Shown here piece by piece: positions 44,508-53,072 of a stretch of 64,000 bases of DNA. The DNA lies in the NCBI RefSeq assembly GCF_013409005.1, contig NZ_JACBZO010000001.1:2542001-2606000 (forward strand), written 5' to 3'. The position numbers and the translations under genes are program-made. The notes below the pieces were generated by a model that was not told where the DNA came from, made no database searches, and was given only the letters and a program-made list of their open reading frames with translations. The stretch is from Demequina lutea (GTDB lineage Bacteria; Actinomycetota; Actinomycetes; Actinomycetales; Demequinaceae). How positions within the stretch are numbered: position 1 is the first letter of the stretch; each line of letters starts with the position of its first letter.

Positions 44508-45160
44508 TCGGAGGCCCCAGACGTGCTGGCCCCTGCGGTGCGGGCAGCAGTCGCACCGGCACTTGCTGCGCCGGTCGTGGGGCTGGCCGACTCGCCGGAA
44601 ACATTACCCGCGGCGTCAACGAGCGAGCGCAGCGTCGAGGGCTCGATGCGGCCCACCGAGCGGGCGGCCACGTACCCGTCCGGATCGATGATGAGCGCCG
44701 TGGGAACCGCGCGAACGGCCACGAGCCCCTGGAGCGCGGCGATGGCGGTTCCGTCGGCGCCGTTGAGCGACGGGTAGGTCACGCCGAACGTGCGCTCGAA
44801 TGCCTTGGCGGTATCGACGTCGTCGCGCGTGTTGACGCCCAGGACGCTGACGCCGGCGAGCGCGTCGAGCTTGACCAGGTCGGGCGCCTCGGCGCGGCAC
44901 GGCGGGCAGCCGGCGTACCACGTGGTGACCACCACCACCTGTCCACGGAAGTCCGCGAGGTTGACCGCGTTGCCGTTGAGATCCACGCCGCTGAGCTTGA
45001 GCGGACCCGGCCGGGATCCCACTGCCCACTCGGTGACGGCTCCGTCCCCCGATACATACCCTGGAGACGTGGCCGCGTCGGGAGGGGCGCACGCGGCGAG
45101 CCACAGCACCACCGCGATCACGATCGCGAGGAGCACCGCGAGCCTCGCTTTGCGCGTCAT
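44504..45160 (-). CDS. ResA/TlpA-like thioredoxin-fold lipoprotein
   Basis: 218 residues. A lipoprotein signal ends LAAC with Cys near residue 24. The thioredoxin-like domain holds the redox site WYAGCPPCRAEAP near residue 82 and the cis-Pro segment VRAVPTALIIDPDG near 150. The last 35 residues are a Thr/Ala/Ser/Gly-rich tail. It takes electrons from CcdA to reduce apocytochrome c thiols before haem attachment. Overlaps both neighbours by ATGA/GTGA. Confidence 0.9.
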   Translation of the reverse strand: MTRKARLAVLLAIVIAVVLWLAACAPPDAATSPGYVSGDGAVTEWAVGSRPGPLKLSGVDLNGNAVNLADFRGQVVVVTTWYAGCPPCRAEAPDLVKLDALAGVSVLGVNTRDDVDTAKAFERTFGVTYPSLNGADGTAIAALQGLVAVRAVPTALIIDPDGYVAARSVGRIEPSTLRSLVDAAGNVSGESASPTTGAASAGATAARTAGASTSGASE

Positions 45161-45774
45161 GACCGCGCCACGTGCGCGGCAGGGCTCGCGTACGTCATCG
45201 AAACTGGCTCGCCGTCCTCAAACACGAACGACGTCACCGACGCAAGGGCACACTCGCGCTTGCGCGGGTCGTGAAGAAACGAGCGGCCCTCAAAGGACAG
45301 TCGCGCCACCCAGATCGGCAATTGGTGGCTCACCATGACGGTGTCACCGTCGGGGGTCGCCGCCGCGGCCTCACGAATGGCCGCCCACATGCGGTCGGCC
45401 TGCTCCGTGAACGGCTCTCCCCACGACGGCTTCCACGGGTTGCGCAGTCGCCACCAGTTCCGGGGGTGAATAAAGTCCTTGACGCCGGATTGGAGGCGCT
45501 CACCCTCGTACACATTTCCCGCCTCGATGATGCGCGGCTCGGTGTCGACGGGCAGGCCGAAGGCGGCGGCAATCGGAGCCGCGGTCTGCCGCGCCCTCTC
45601 GAGCGGGGACGCGATGACTCGCTTCACGGGCACCTTCTCGGCCACCAGATAGTCGGCGACGGATTGCGCCATCATTTCACCCGCCTCGGAGAGGCGAAAC
45701 TGAGGTAGACGTCCATAGAGGACCCTGTCTGGATTGTGGACCTGGCCGTGACGGACGAGGTGAACAGTCGGCAT
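45157..45774 (-). CDS. Histidine phosphatase-superfamily protein
   Basis: 205 residues. The catalytic motif LVRHGQ is at residues 6-11; the second phosphate-binding Arg is in SPLERARQT near 57 and the second His in VMVSHQLPIW near 150. The family hydrolyses phosphate esters of small molecules; the substrate is unknown. Mycobacteria have a homologue in the same place before the cytochrome c genes. ATGA overlap with the resA-like gene places it in the same operon. Confidence 0.88.
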   Translation of the reverse strand: MPTVHLVRHGQVHNPDRVLYGRLPQFRLSEAGEMMAQSVADYLVAEKVPVKRVIASPLERARQTAAPIAAAFGLPVDTEPRIIEAGNVYEGERLQSGVKDFIHPRNWWRLRNPWKPSWGEPFTEQADRMWAAIREAAAATPDGDTVMVSHQLPIWVARLSFEGRSFLHDPRKRECALASVTSFVFEDGEPVSMTYASPAAHVARS

Positions 45775-45784
45775 GGGTCTATTG

Positions 45785-46048
45785 TCACCCGCCGAGCGCG
45801 AGCGCCATGCGCACGTTGCCTTCCTTGATGTGCCAATACCCCACCTGGACGCCGTCGACCTCCACCACGGGCACGAGGTCGCTCAGCCTCGCGCGCGACT
45901 GAGCATCGACGCGAGGGTCGCCCGCGGCGTCAATGTCGATTTCCGCCCAACCGACGCCTTCTTCGGCACAGACCTCGAGCAATACCTGACGTGCGTCATG
46001 ACACAAATGGCAGCCGGAGCGCGTGTAAAGAATAACCCTTGGTTCCAC
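45785..46048 (-). CDS. Glutaredoxin-like (DUF836) small redox protein
   Basis: 87 residues from GTG 46048. A single thioredoxin-fold domain with redox motif GCHLCHDA at residues 12-19 and cis-Pro region LVPVVEVDG near 58. Ends ten bases before the histidine phosphatase start. Partner proteins unknown; mycobacteria keep a homologue near serB1 in the same order. Confidence 0.83.
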   Translation of the reverse strand: MEPRVILYTRSGCHLCHDARQVLLEVCAEEGVGWAEIDIDAAGDPRVDAQSRARLSDLVPVVEVDGVQVGYWHIKEGNVRMALALGG

Positions 46049-46140
46049 ACCGCAACCCTAGGCCCCTGGTACATGAAGTGTCGGGAAACTCACAGCATCC
46101 GCTGAGTCGAGTTGCTCCTCGACCCCGGTACTGTTGAGGA

Positions 46141-46968
46141 ATGACGCGTCAAGAGCAGGCCGCGCCAGTGACTGTTGCCGCGTTCTTCGATGTGGACAAC
46201 ACCGTCATCCGCGGCGCCAGCGCGTTTCACATCGCGCGAGGCCTCAAGCAGCGAGGCTATTTTCGCACGCGAGATATCCTCCGCTTTGGTTGGGAACAGG
46301 TGAAATACCTCGTTCTGGGTGAATCTCAAGAGCAGATGAAGGCCGTGCGTTCCGAGGCGCTGTCGATCATCAAGGGCTGGTCGGTCGCCGAGATGGCCCA
46401 GATCGCCGAAGAGGTCTACGACGAAATCCTGGCGATGCGCGTCTTCCCAGAAACCAAGGCCCTCATCGATGAGCACAGGGCTCAGGGCCACCAAGTGTGG
46501 TTCGTGACCGCCTCTCCCGTCGAAGTCGGCCGGCTCATCGCCCGCAGGCTGAGGGCCACCGGTGCCCTCGGCACCGTTCCCGAACACAAGGGCGGTTACT
46601 ACACGGGGCGCCTGATCGGCGACTTGCTTCACGGCGAGGCCAAGGCGGTCGCGGTTCGAGAACTCGCCACCCGCATCGACCTGAAGCTCGACGATTGCTT
46701 CGCCTACGGCGACTCGATGAACGATGCGCCGATGCTGTCGGCAGTCGGGCACCCGTGCGCGATTAACCCCGACAGCCGCCTGCGCAGGCAGGCCAAGCGC
46801 CTCGGCTGGCCCATCCAGGACTTCAGGGGCCGCAACCCCAATGGCAGGCGCAGCATCGTGCGCGCCTCCGTCACTGGTTTCGTGTGGATCGTCATCAAGG
46901 TGATCCGGTCGATCGGGCACACGCTGTCGTCGCCCCTGCGGGCGCTCAAGCGCAAGAAGGACTCTTAG
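46141..46968 (+). CDS. HAD-superfamily IB phosphatase (SerB1-like)
   Basis: 275 residues. Nucleophile motif FFDVDNTVIRG puts Asp at residues 17 and 19; motif II is WFVTASPVEV near 120, and the acidic motif FAYGDSMNDAPML near 190. The C-terminus has a hydrophobic segment near 245 and a basic end. Family members act as phosphoserine phosphatases or related phosphomonoesterases; the 20-residue C-terminal extension suggests membrane association. Divergent from the glutaredoxin-like gene; GAGG six bases before the ATG. Confidence 0.85.
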   Translation: MTRQEQAAPVTVAAFFDVDNTVIRGASAFHIARGLKQRGYFRTRDILRFGWEQVKYLVLGESQEQMKAVRSEALSIIKGWSVAEMAQIAEEVYDEILAMRVFPETKALIDEHRAQGHQVWFVTASPVEVGRLIARRLRATGALGTVPEHKGGYYTGRLIGDLLHGEAKAVAVRELATRIDLKLDDCFAYGDSMNDAPMLSAVGHPCAINPDSRLRRQAKRLGWPIQDFRGRNPNGRRSIVRASVTGFVWIVIKVIRSIGHTLSSPLRALKRKKDS

Positions 46969-47076
46969 CGCATCGCGCCGTCTTATCCACGGCCCTGGAA
47001 CCAGACGTACTATCGACTGGCCCAGGGCTCCCGAGGAAACAACCGGATGAGTCACTGACAAGCGAAGGAGGAGCTA

Positions 47077-48090
47077 GTGAGAGCAGCGCGCTTACACAGC
47101 AAAGGCAACATCCAGGTGCACGACGAGGCGCGCCCGGAGCTGGCCGACGGGATGTCGCTCGTGCGCGTCACCGACGTGGGACTATGCGGGTCCGACCTGC
47201 ACTGGTTCGCCGAGGGCGGCATCGGGGACGCTCAAATTGGCCAGCGCCCGCTCGTGTTGGGCCACGAAATCGCAGGAGTAGTCGAGGCTGGCCCTCTCAA
47301 GGGGGCGCAGGTCGCAGTCGACCCCGCCATCCCTTGCGGCCACTGCACCTTGTGCCTCCAGGGTCACCGCAACCTTTGCCCGACGGTGCGTTTCGCCGGA
47401 CACGGCGAGAACGACGGCGGGCTTCGTGAATACATGACGTGGCCGACCGAACTACTACATCCACTTCCCAGCTCCATCACGACGACCGAGGGTGCCGTTC
47501 TTGAGCCGCTGGGGGTCGCCCTACACGCGCTCGACCTCAGTGGCCTGCGCACCGGCAGCACGGTTGCCGTCATCGGCTGCGGCCCGATCGGTCTGCTGCT
47601 GGTGCAGTTGGCTTTGGTCGCGGGAGCCGCGAGGGTGGTCGCGGTCGACCCGCTCGAGCATCGGCGGCATGCAGCCCTCGGTTACGGCGCGGACCTCGCC
47701 CTGGCCCCCGAGGATCTGCCCGATCACCAAGCCGTCGTCGATGCGGTCGGTCCGCTCGGCGTCGACGTCGCCTTCGAGGTCGCCGGTGTGAACGACGCAG
47801 TCGAGCAGGCTATCGCCGTGACTATGCCCGGTGGGCGCGTTGTCCTCGTCGGCATACCCGAGGATGACCGAACATCCTTCTGCGCCTCTGCCGCGCGCAG
47901 GAAAGGTCTCACCATCATGATGGTGCGCCGGATGAAGGAAGACGTCTACCCACGAGGGATTCGGTTGGTCGAACAGGGCCGAGTGGATGCGTTGTCCATC
48001 GTGACCCGCCGCTTCCCGCTCGACCAGGTCGAAGACGCTTTCGTGCACGCCTCGTCGCGCTCCGGCCTGAAGGTCATCGTGCAACCGTAG
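47077..48090 (+). CDS. Zinc-dependent medium-chain alcohol dehydrogenase (sorbitol/idonate dehydrogenase-like)
   Basis: 337 residues from GTG 47077, seven to eight bases after AAGGAGGAG. The catalytic zinc set is GLCGSDLHW near residue 35 and GHEIAG near 65; the structural zinc is bound by CGHCTLCLQGHRNLC near 92. The NAD site is VAVIGCGPIGLLLVQLAL near 165. It resembles L-idonate or L-threonine/sorbitol dehydrogenases; the exact alcohol is not readable. It is not part of the conserved neighbourhood, and is followed by a strong terminator. Confidence 0.85.
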   Translation: MRAARLHSKGNIQVHDEARPELADGMSLVRVTDVGLCGSDLHWFAEGGIGDAQIGQRPLVLGHEIAGVVEAGPLKGAQVAVDPAIPCGHCTLCLQGHRNLCPTVRFAGHGENDGGLREYMTWPTELLHPLPSSITTTEGAVLEPLGVALHALDLSGLRTGSTVAVIGCGPIGLLLVQLALVAGAARVVAVDPLEHRRHAALGYGADLALAPEDLPDHQAVVDAVGPLGVDVAFEVAGVNDAVEQAIAVTMPGGRVVLVGIPEDDRTSFCASAARRKGLTIMMVRRMKEDVYPRGIRLVEQGRVDALSIVTRRFPLDQVEDAFVHASSRSGLKVIVQP

Positions 48091-48109
48091 TCAGGCCGGA
48101 TCACGACAA

Positions 48110-48135
48110 AGCCCGCACCCCGAAGGGCGCGGGCT
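48110..48135 (+). terminator. Stem-loop terminator after the alcohol dehydrogenase gene
   Basis: AGCCCGCACCC (48110-48120), loop CGAA, GGGCGCGGGCT (48125-48135). One internal mismatch (A opposite C). Because it also lies just past the bS22 stop, it may serve both strands. Confidence 0.7.
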
Positions 48136-48151
48136 CAGCGTAAGTGCGGAA

Positions 48152-48211
48152 CTACTTCTTATTGCGGCGCTGGTGGCGCGTCTTCCGAAGCAACTTGCGG
48201 TGCTTCTTCTT
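48152..48211 (-). pseudogene. 3-prime end of the gene for ribosomal protein bS22 (AURKAIP1/COX24 family), likely attachment-site arm
   Basis: The minus strand encodes KKKHRKLLRKTRHQRRNKK and a TAG stop. This is the conserved C-terminal half of actinobacterial bS22, a protein of about 32 residues normally starting MGSVIKKRRKRM. The first half is missing; upstream codons read AIVI and then reach a stop. No ATG, GTG or TTG start is available, although AGGG six bases before an ATT leaves a remote chance of a 22-residue mini-protein. Neighbours match the bS22 locus of mycobacteria. The tyrosine integrase begins 200 bases away. Confidence 0.7.
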
Positions 48212-48407
48212 TATGACAATGGCGACCCTGGCGTACCAGGCCTTTTGCTATTTTACCAGGTATGACACTCAAGCGGGGCGTGGACAACTGGGGACAGCGG
48301 TAGACAGCAGCGGCCTCCTCTTATTGCATACGGATTGCACGTGACAGGAGAAGTGGCATTGCCCGAACGGTAAACTTGTGGCAAGCCAAACGCGAGGGAG
48401 AGCAGTC

Positions 48408-49625
48408 ATGGAGATCAAGGAAGGGCGCCGCGATTTCGGTTGCATCCGACAGGTGGCCTCTTCGGCGCGCTGGCAGGCGAGTTACCCGAACCCGCAGGAC
48501 AAGAGCCGTCGCATCAACGGCCCCACAACCTACGCGAAGAAGGACCGCGCCGAGGCGTGGCTCAACGACGAGCGGCGCTCGATAGAGATGGGGACTTGGA
48601 AGGACCCAAAGCAACGCGCGATCGACTCGAAAACCCTTAGCGAGTACGGTCGCGACTGGCTCAAGGACCACCCGGTAAGGGAGTCAACACGCGCTCTCTA
48701 CCGGGACCGCCTCGAAGACCATGTATATCCGCACCTCGGCAACCGGCGGTTGAACAGCCTGACTACTTCCGATATTCGTGTGTGGCACCGAAGTCGCAAA
48801 CGTGTAGCCGCTCAGAGGTCTCTTGAGACCGCCTATACAGCGCTGAGTGCCATGCTTTCGACGGCCGTCGAGGACGAGATCATCGATCGCAACCCCTGTT
48901 CAATCAGGGGCGTCTACAGCACCATCCCAAAGAGACCGACCCGCGCCGTGACCGCCACTGAACTGCGACTGATCGCTGAATCGATGCCACCGGGTTATGA
49001 GGCCGCCATCTTGATCGCCGGGTGGTGTGGACTTCGTTGGGGCGAGGTTGTCGCGCTCCGGCGGTGCGACGTTAACCTCCAGGATGGCGTGCTCATGGTC
49101 TACCAAGCGTTCAGTGTTCAGCGTGGCCCCCGGGAAACCGGTGCGCCCCGCGTTGGTCGGTCCCACTCCCCAGCCATCTTCGTGCGGGGTAACGTCAAGA
49201 CTGACGGGTCCATTCGGGACGTCGAGATTCCCCCGCACGTCGTCCCAGCCCTCACACATCACCTCAATTCGCACGTGGGGCAAAGCCTTGACGCACTCCT
49301 CTTTCCCTCAGTCAGGTCAAAGAAGAAGTCCTCGGACATGCCCAAGAAGTACCCGGTGAGTGGATCGACCTTCCACAAGTGGTTCAAGAGAGCGCTCAAG
49401 GAAGCCGGCGTCGCCGACATGCGCTTCCATGAGTTGCGCCACACGGCTGCGACCCTTGCGATGCAGACGGGTCAAGCCTCCGGCTTCGATGTGATGGCAC
49501 GGCTCGGGCACAAGTCCCCAAGAACGGCTGCCATATACCAGCATTCGACTGGCACGCGGCAACGAGGCATCGCGAACGCACTTAGTGCGTCCGCGCTGCG
49601 CGAGGACCCGGGCCTAAAGCGGTAG
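48408..49625 (+). CDS. Tyrosine-type site-specific integrase
   Basis: 405 residues from ATG 48408, seven bases after GGGAG; a GTG at 48378 would add ten residues. An N-terminal arm-binding region and SAM-like core domain (about residues 75-165) precede the catalytic domain. Catalytic residues are R210 (GLRWGE), H341 and R344 (HELRH), H368 (LGH) and Y377 (AAIYQHS). It is transcribed away from the bS22 end. It most likely integrates and excises the element at that site. No excisionase gene was identified next to it. Confidence 0.93.
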   Translation: MEIKEGRRDFGCIRQVASSARWQASYPNPQDKSRRINGPTTYAKKDRAEAWLNDERRSIEMGTWKDPKQRAIDSKTLSEYGRDWLKDHPVRESTRALYRDRLEDHVYPHLGNRRLNSLTTSDIRVWHRSRKRVAAQRSLETAYTALSAMLSTAVEDEIIDRNPCSIRGVYSTIPKRPTRAVTATELRLIAESMPPGYEAAILIAGWCGLRWGEVVALRRCDVNLQDGVLMVYQAFSVQRGPRETGAPRVGRSHSPAIFVRGNVKTDGSIRDVEIPPHVVPALTHHLNSHVGQSLDALLFPSVRSKKKSSDMPKKYPVSGSTFHKWFKRALKEAGVADMRFHELRHTAATLAMQTGQASGFDVMARLGHKSPRTAAIYQHSTGTRQRGIANALSASALREDPGLKR

Positions 49626-49885
49626 TAGTTCCGGACCATGAGGGACGAGATCAGCCCTAGCGTGGAGCCCCTGCAATAAGGCTGACAACGCAGCATTTGC
49701 CGTGCCCATCGAGTTCGAAGTGCACCACAATGTCGATCGCCAATGCAACAGCCCGCACTACAGAGTGATCGGAGGCGTTTTGCCCGGCCAACAGCGGAAG
49801 CGTGCACCTCATGCAGCGCCTCCCGAGCAACGCTGCCATCCCACACTTCACGATCCCGAGGCCGGGGAACCCGCACCGACTTGGG

Positions 49886-51709
49886 CTAGTTCTTGTCCAG
49901 CCACTCCCTAACGGACGCGAGTGTCTCAAGTGGGTGTGGTGCCTGCGAGTAGACCACGATTTCTAGGTATCGATCGTTGATGACCTCAAGCGAGCCAAGC
50001 GGTGCCTCACGAAGTCGCACGACATACGCTCCGCTAGCGAGCAGGTCCACCGACTTGCGCTTGTCGACTGCCTGCTTCTCGTCAGCGCTGTGCCAATACG
50101 CTCCGTCGTACTCAATGATGAGTAGTTGGTCTTCCGGAAGGGGGACCGCTATGTCAACACGCCAACTTGCGCGAGACTCGAAGGTTGGCGAGGTGAGCAG
50201 TCGTCCGGAGGACGCGATGCCAAAGGTCCGCTCTGCGGCGTCAAAGTAGAGCAGTTCGATCTGTGACTTCCCTGACGGCTGACACTCGGGGCAACCGGCG
50301 CCATTAACTCGTGCCACGCTGGACATTCGCCAGCGGTGGGATGGATTGAGGGAGCATCGCCACTCAGGGACAAAGTCCGTGTGGCCGGTGGGGCGCACGA
50401 ACCATGCGCTGACGGGGTTGGTGTCGGCCCATTCGGCCTCAAGATCGGGATAGTGGTAGCCGAGAGAGTCAAGGACTGTCCGGCACTCGGGACAACGGCG
50501 CCGCTGCCTCTTCTGGCGCTCACCGGGAGTTGCGAGCCATTCGTGTCCGCATTCTTGTGCGCGCCACCACACAGCCCGGCGCGATCGCGGTCCCACGTCT
50601 TTCAGGGTTAGCGGCAGGTTGCGCGTCGGGTGCCACTGACTCGCAATTTCGGACGCACGCCACAATTCGTCAAGACTCGGAACCCCAGAGTCCTGCAGGG
50701 GCGTGTAGGACTCGTCAAGTTCCTCGAGAACGTCCGGGTTGGGTCCCGTGCGAAGCCCGCGCTGTCTGCAGATGTAGCACCCGTCGTCGAGGTATCTCTG
50801 GGGCGTGACGTTTGGATGGTGCCCGTTGGCACATCGGAACCGGAACGTGCGGTGGGTGGTGACAGCCAACATCGCCGGGTCATCAGGACTATCCCAGTCG
50901 GAGAGCAGTTCCGGTACATCCGCCACCGCGGTGGCGGAAAGCACTGCTTGCCGCGCCGCGCGCTCGGACCTCCATCGCTCCGTACACTCCGGACACCCTG
51001 CGAGACCTCCGGCCATTTGGTCAACGCGCTCCACAAAGCGCAGCCCACAAGTAGGACAGCGCCAGGCGACCTCGCGTCGTGCTCGTTCCGTGAGCGTCTC
51101 CCACAACTGGGCATCATTCCGCTCGTGGTCCCACCAAGAGACGATCGGCAGGCTGGAGTCCTTCAAGTAGCGCTTCGCTCGGTCCCTCTCGACTGGCGTG
51201 GTCCCGCTGCGCGTCGCATTAACCTGGCACGAACAACCCCAGGCAATATCGCCGAGTCTTTGTGCGCTCAGCCGCTGACAGTATCTACAACGGACGTGGT
51301 GTGGATCGTGTGGTAGCGACGGAGAAGTGAGCGGTTCAAGATAGTCGTAGTCGTTTTCGTCCGCAAGAGCGCGGGCAGCCTCGATGTTCGCAGGCACGAT
51401 GTCCTCGTATCCACTGAGTAGGTCGCGCTGCCATTGAGCCCATTTGGTCCAGAAGCACGCGCGGCACACGCCCTCATCAGACTTCTCGACCGCGTAGTCG
51501 AGTCGGTAGTGCGCGTCGCAGTCGCACGTGAGGCAGCGGGTGAGCACATGTTGTTGGCGCTTGGTGGGAAGTTCGAGCGCCTCGACGCCAGCGCTTCTGA
51601 ACACCTCTCGCGTGTGCTGATGACACCACGCGCTCCTAGAACGGGCACGAAAAAGCGCAGGCTCGCTGCACCCGTCCGTGCTACATGGCTGGTTCTGTTT
51701 GGTGCTCAC
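49886..51709 (-). CDS. Multi zinc-ribbon protein (DUF4379-like) with C-terminal Vsr-like endonuclease fold
   Basis: 607 residues from GTG 51709; an in-frame start at 51766 is possible. The protein has many CxxC pairs (about ten), organised as repeated zinc ribbons. One unit, SQWHPTRNLPLTLKDV...WWRAQECGHEWLA...CPEC near residues 355-420, fits the DUF4379 pattern; others are near 210, 290 and 430-490. The last 110 residues read RVDIAVP...LLIIEYDGAYWHSADEKQAVDKRK, the Asp/Glu/His arrangement of Vsr- and DUF559-type endonucleases. A DNA- or RNA-binding nuclease in defence or mobility is likely; target unknown. The start region is 126 bases from the resolvase-remnant stretch. Confidence 0.7.
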   Translation of the reverse strand: MSTKQNQPCSTDGCSEPALFRARSRSAWCHQHTREVFRSAGVEALELPTKRQQHVLTRCLTCDCDAHYRLDYAVEKSDEGVCRACFWTKWAQWQRDLLSGYEDIVPANIEAARALADENDYDYLEPLTSPSLPHDPHHVRCRYCQRLSAQRLGDIAWGCSCQVNATRSGTTPVERDRAKRYLKDSSLPIVSWWDHERNDAQLWETLTERARREVAWRCPTCGLRFVERVDQMAGGLAGCPECTERWRSERAARQAVLSATAVADVPELLSDWDSPDDPAMLAVTTHRTFRFRCANGHHPNVTPQRYLDDGCYICRQRGLRTGPNPDVLEELDESYTPLQDSGVPSLDELWRASEIASQWHPTRNLPLTLKDVGPRSRRAVWWRAQECGHEWLATPGERQKRQRRRCPECRTVLDSLGYHYPDLEAEWADTNPVSAWFVRPTGHTDFVPEWRCSLNPSHRWRMSSVARVNGAGCPECQPSGKSQIELLYFDAAERTFGIASSGRLLTSPTFESRASWRVDIAVPLPEDQLLIIEYDGAYWHSADEKQAVDKRKSVDLLASGAYVVRLREAPLGSLEVINDRYLEIVVYSQAPHPLETLASVREWLDKN

Positions 51710-51826
51710 GACACGACCGTAACGCGTCCGGCCAGCGGACACACTGGGGGCCATGGACCCGCACACCTACGGAGGGTGTCCGGTAGACCCGTCCGGTGGA
51801 TTGTCCGGTAAGGGCCCGTCAAACGG

Positions 51827-51950
51827 TCAGGTCGTCACGGGAACTCGTTCAATCTCGCGGTACACCGTGGCGCGCCTGACTCACGGACCCAGAGCCTGCC
51901 CAATGCGACACCTGCGGGAATCACCCGGGGCCCACGCATGTACCGTGACC
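51827..51950 (-). pseudogene. Remnant of a serine-recombinase C-terminus
   Basis: On the minus strand, a frame ending in TGA at 51827 reads RIGQALGP-stop-VRRATVYREIERVPVTT. This matches the helix-turn-helix end of the intact recombinase at 52199, QVAKELGISRATLYREI, apart from an in-frame TGA. The upstream catalytic domain is gone. It suggests an earlier or duplicated recombinase gene here. Confidence 0.5.
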
Positions 51951-52198
51951 GCGTTCGTCAGTCCCCGGACGACGGCGGCACACGGCTCCCACCGCGCCAA
52001 GACCCGCCGACGTCGGAGGGGTCGCCGTCGCCTCGGGGGCCGTCCGGACGCTTCGCCACCACGTGAGCCTCCCCGCCGAGGACGATGCCCGGCAAGTACG
52101 GACTATCGGTGCGCCGAGTGGGCGCCTTCGCGCATATCGGGCAGGCGTTGCGGTCGCGCCCCGAGCAGCACTTCCGCACCGTCCACGGGATTGCTCTT

Positions 52199-52786
52199 TC
52201 AGGCACTCTCCGCGGGGATCTCCCGGTAGAGCGTCGCTCGGCTAATCCCGAGTTCCTTCGCTACCTGCGAGCGGCTCCACCCTGCGCCGAGGAGCGCCCG
52301 CGCCTTGTCGAGTTGCGAGCCCGTCGTCGACTTCGGTCGCCCAACCTGAAGGCCCCGGGCCCGAGCAGCCTCGCGGGCAGCGTCGGCGCGTTCGATGATG
52401 AGTTCCCTCTCGTACTCGGCGAGGCTCGCAAAGATGCCCGCGAGCATCCGTCCGGTAGGCGTTGAGAGGTCGATCCCTTCGCGGAGTGATCGGAGTTCGA
52501 TTCCCTCAGCAACGATCCAGTCCAGGAGTTTCACCATCGCCGAGAGCGAGCGCCCGAGTCGATCGAGCGCGACGACGACGAGCGTGTCGCCGCGTCGGAG
52601 AACCTTGCGGAGAGCGTCGAGGCCCTCGCGATCCCAGTTCGCGCCCGATCGCACGTCACCGTAGACGTTCGCGAGCGGGACACCCGCCGCGAGGAGAGCA
52701 TCGAACTGTTGATCGGTCGACTGCTTGCGAGTCGATACCCGGACGTATCCAAACCATTTTGCGTTGTCGTGCTGCTGTTTGACCAT
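52199..52786 (-). CDS. Serine recombinase (resolvase/invertase, Pin/Hin type)
   Basis: 195 residues from ATG 52786 (an in-frame ATG at 52801 would add five). Catalytic serine is in FGYVRVSTRKQS near residue 15; the arginines are in LDRLGRSLSAM near 75. The C-terminus is a Hin-like helix-turn-helix, GWSRSQVAKELGISRATLYREI. Such enzymes invert or resolve DNA between short sites. No inverted-repeat pair typical of an invertible segment was recognised nearby. It is divergent from the ApeA-like gene; the 280 bases between are markedly AT-rich. Confidence 0.92.
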   Translation of the reverse strand: MVKQQHDNAKWFGYVRVSTRKQSTDQQFDALLAAGVPLANVYGDVRSGANWDREGLDALRKVLRRGDTLVVVALDRLGRSLSAMVKLLDWIVAEGIELRSLREGIDLSTPTGRMLAGIFASLAEYERELIIERADAAREAARARGLQVGRPKSTTGSQLDKARALLGAGWSRSQVAKELGISRATLYREIPAESA

Positions 52787-53072
52787 GAAGCATGGTCTCA
52801 TAAGTCGTCGCACAGCACAATATCGGACACTCGCGTTTCGTACATATTTATGCGACAGAATCCGACCTCTCAAAGGCCAGATCTCGGTCACTCCGTGGTT
52901 GTGTCCGATTTCTTGATTTCGGACACGAGCAGCAGGCGCCGTGATCGCGGGACACAGAGAGAGGGCGCTGCTGTGCGCAACGGCTCGGGCCCGGGGCTGC
53001 GGTCGCCGTGCTTCTCGCGAGACCTTCGCGATAAGCCCGCTCATGCCGGAGGGACATGCCAAGGTGTGTAGT

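Noticed and set aside
46066..46085. GGTACATGAAGTGTCGGG, faintly like the GTACC-AAGTGCCGG end
   Set aside because: Several mismatches and no inverted partner 59 bases away.
48144..48344. 66-codon plus-strand frame over the bS22 remnant
   Set aside because: No ribosome binding site, and the opposite strand encodes the conserved bS22 tail.
49626..49885. Overlapping short frames between integrase and zinc-ribbon gene
   Set aside because: No start signal, no recognised family; treated as noncoding.
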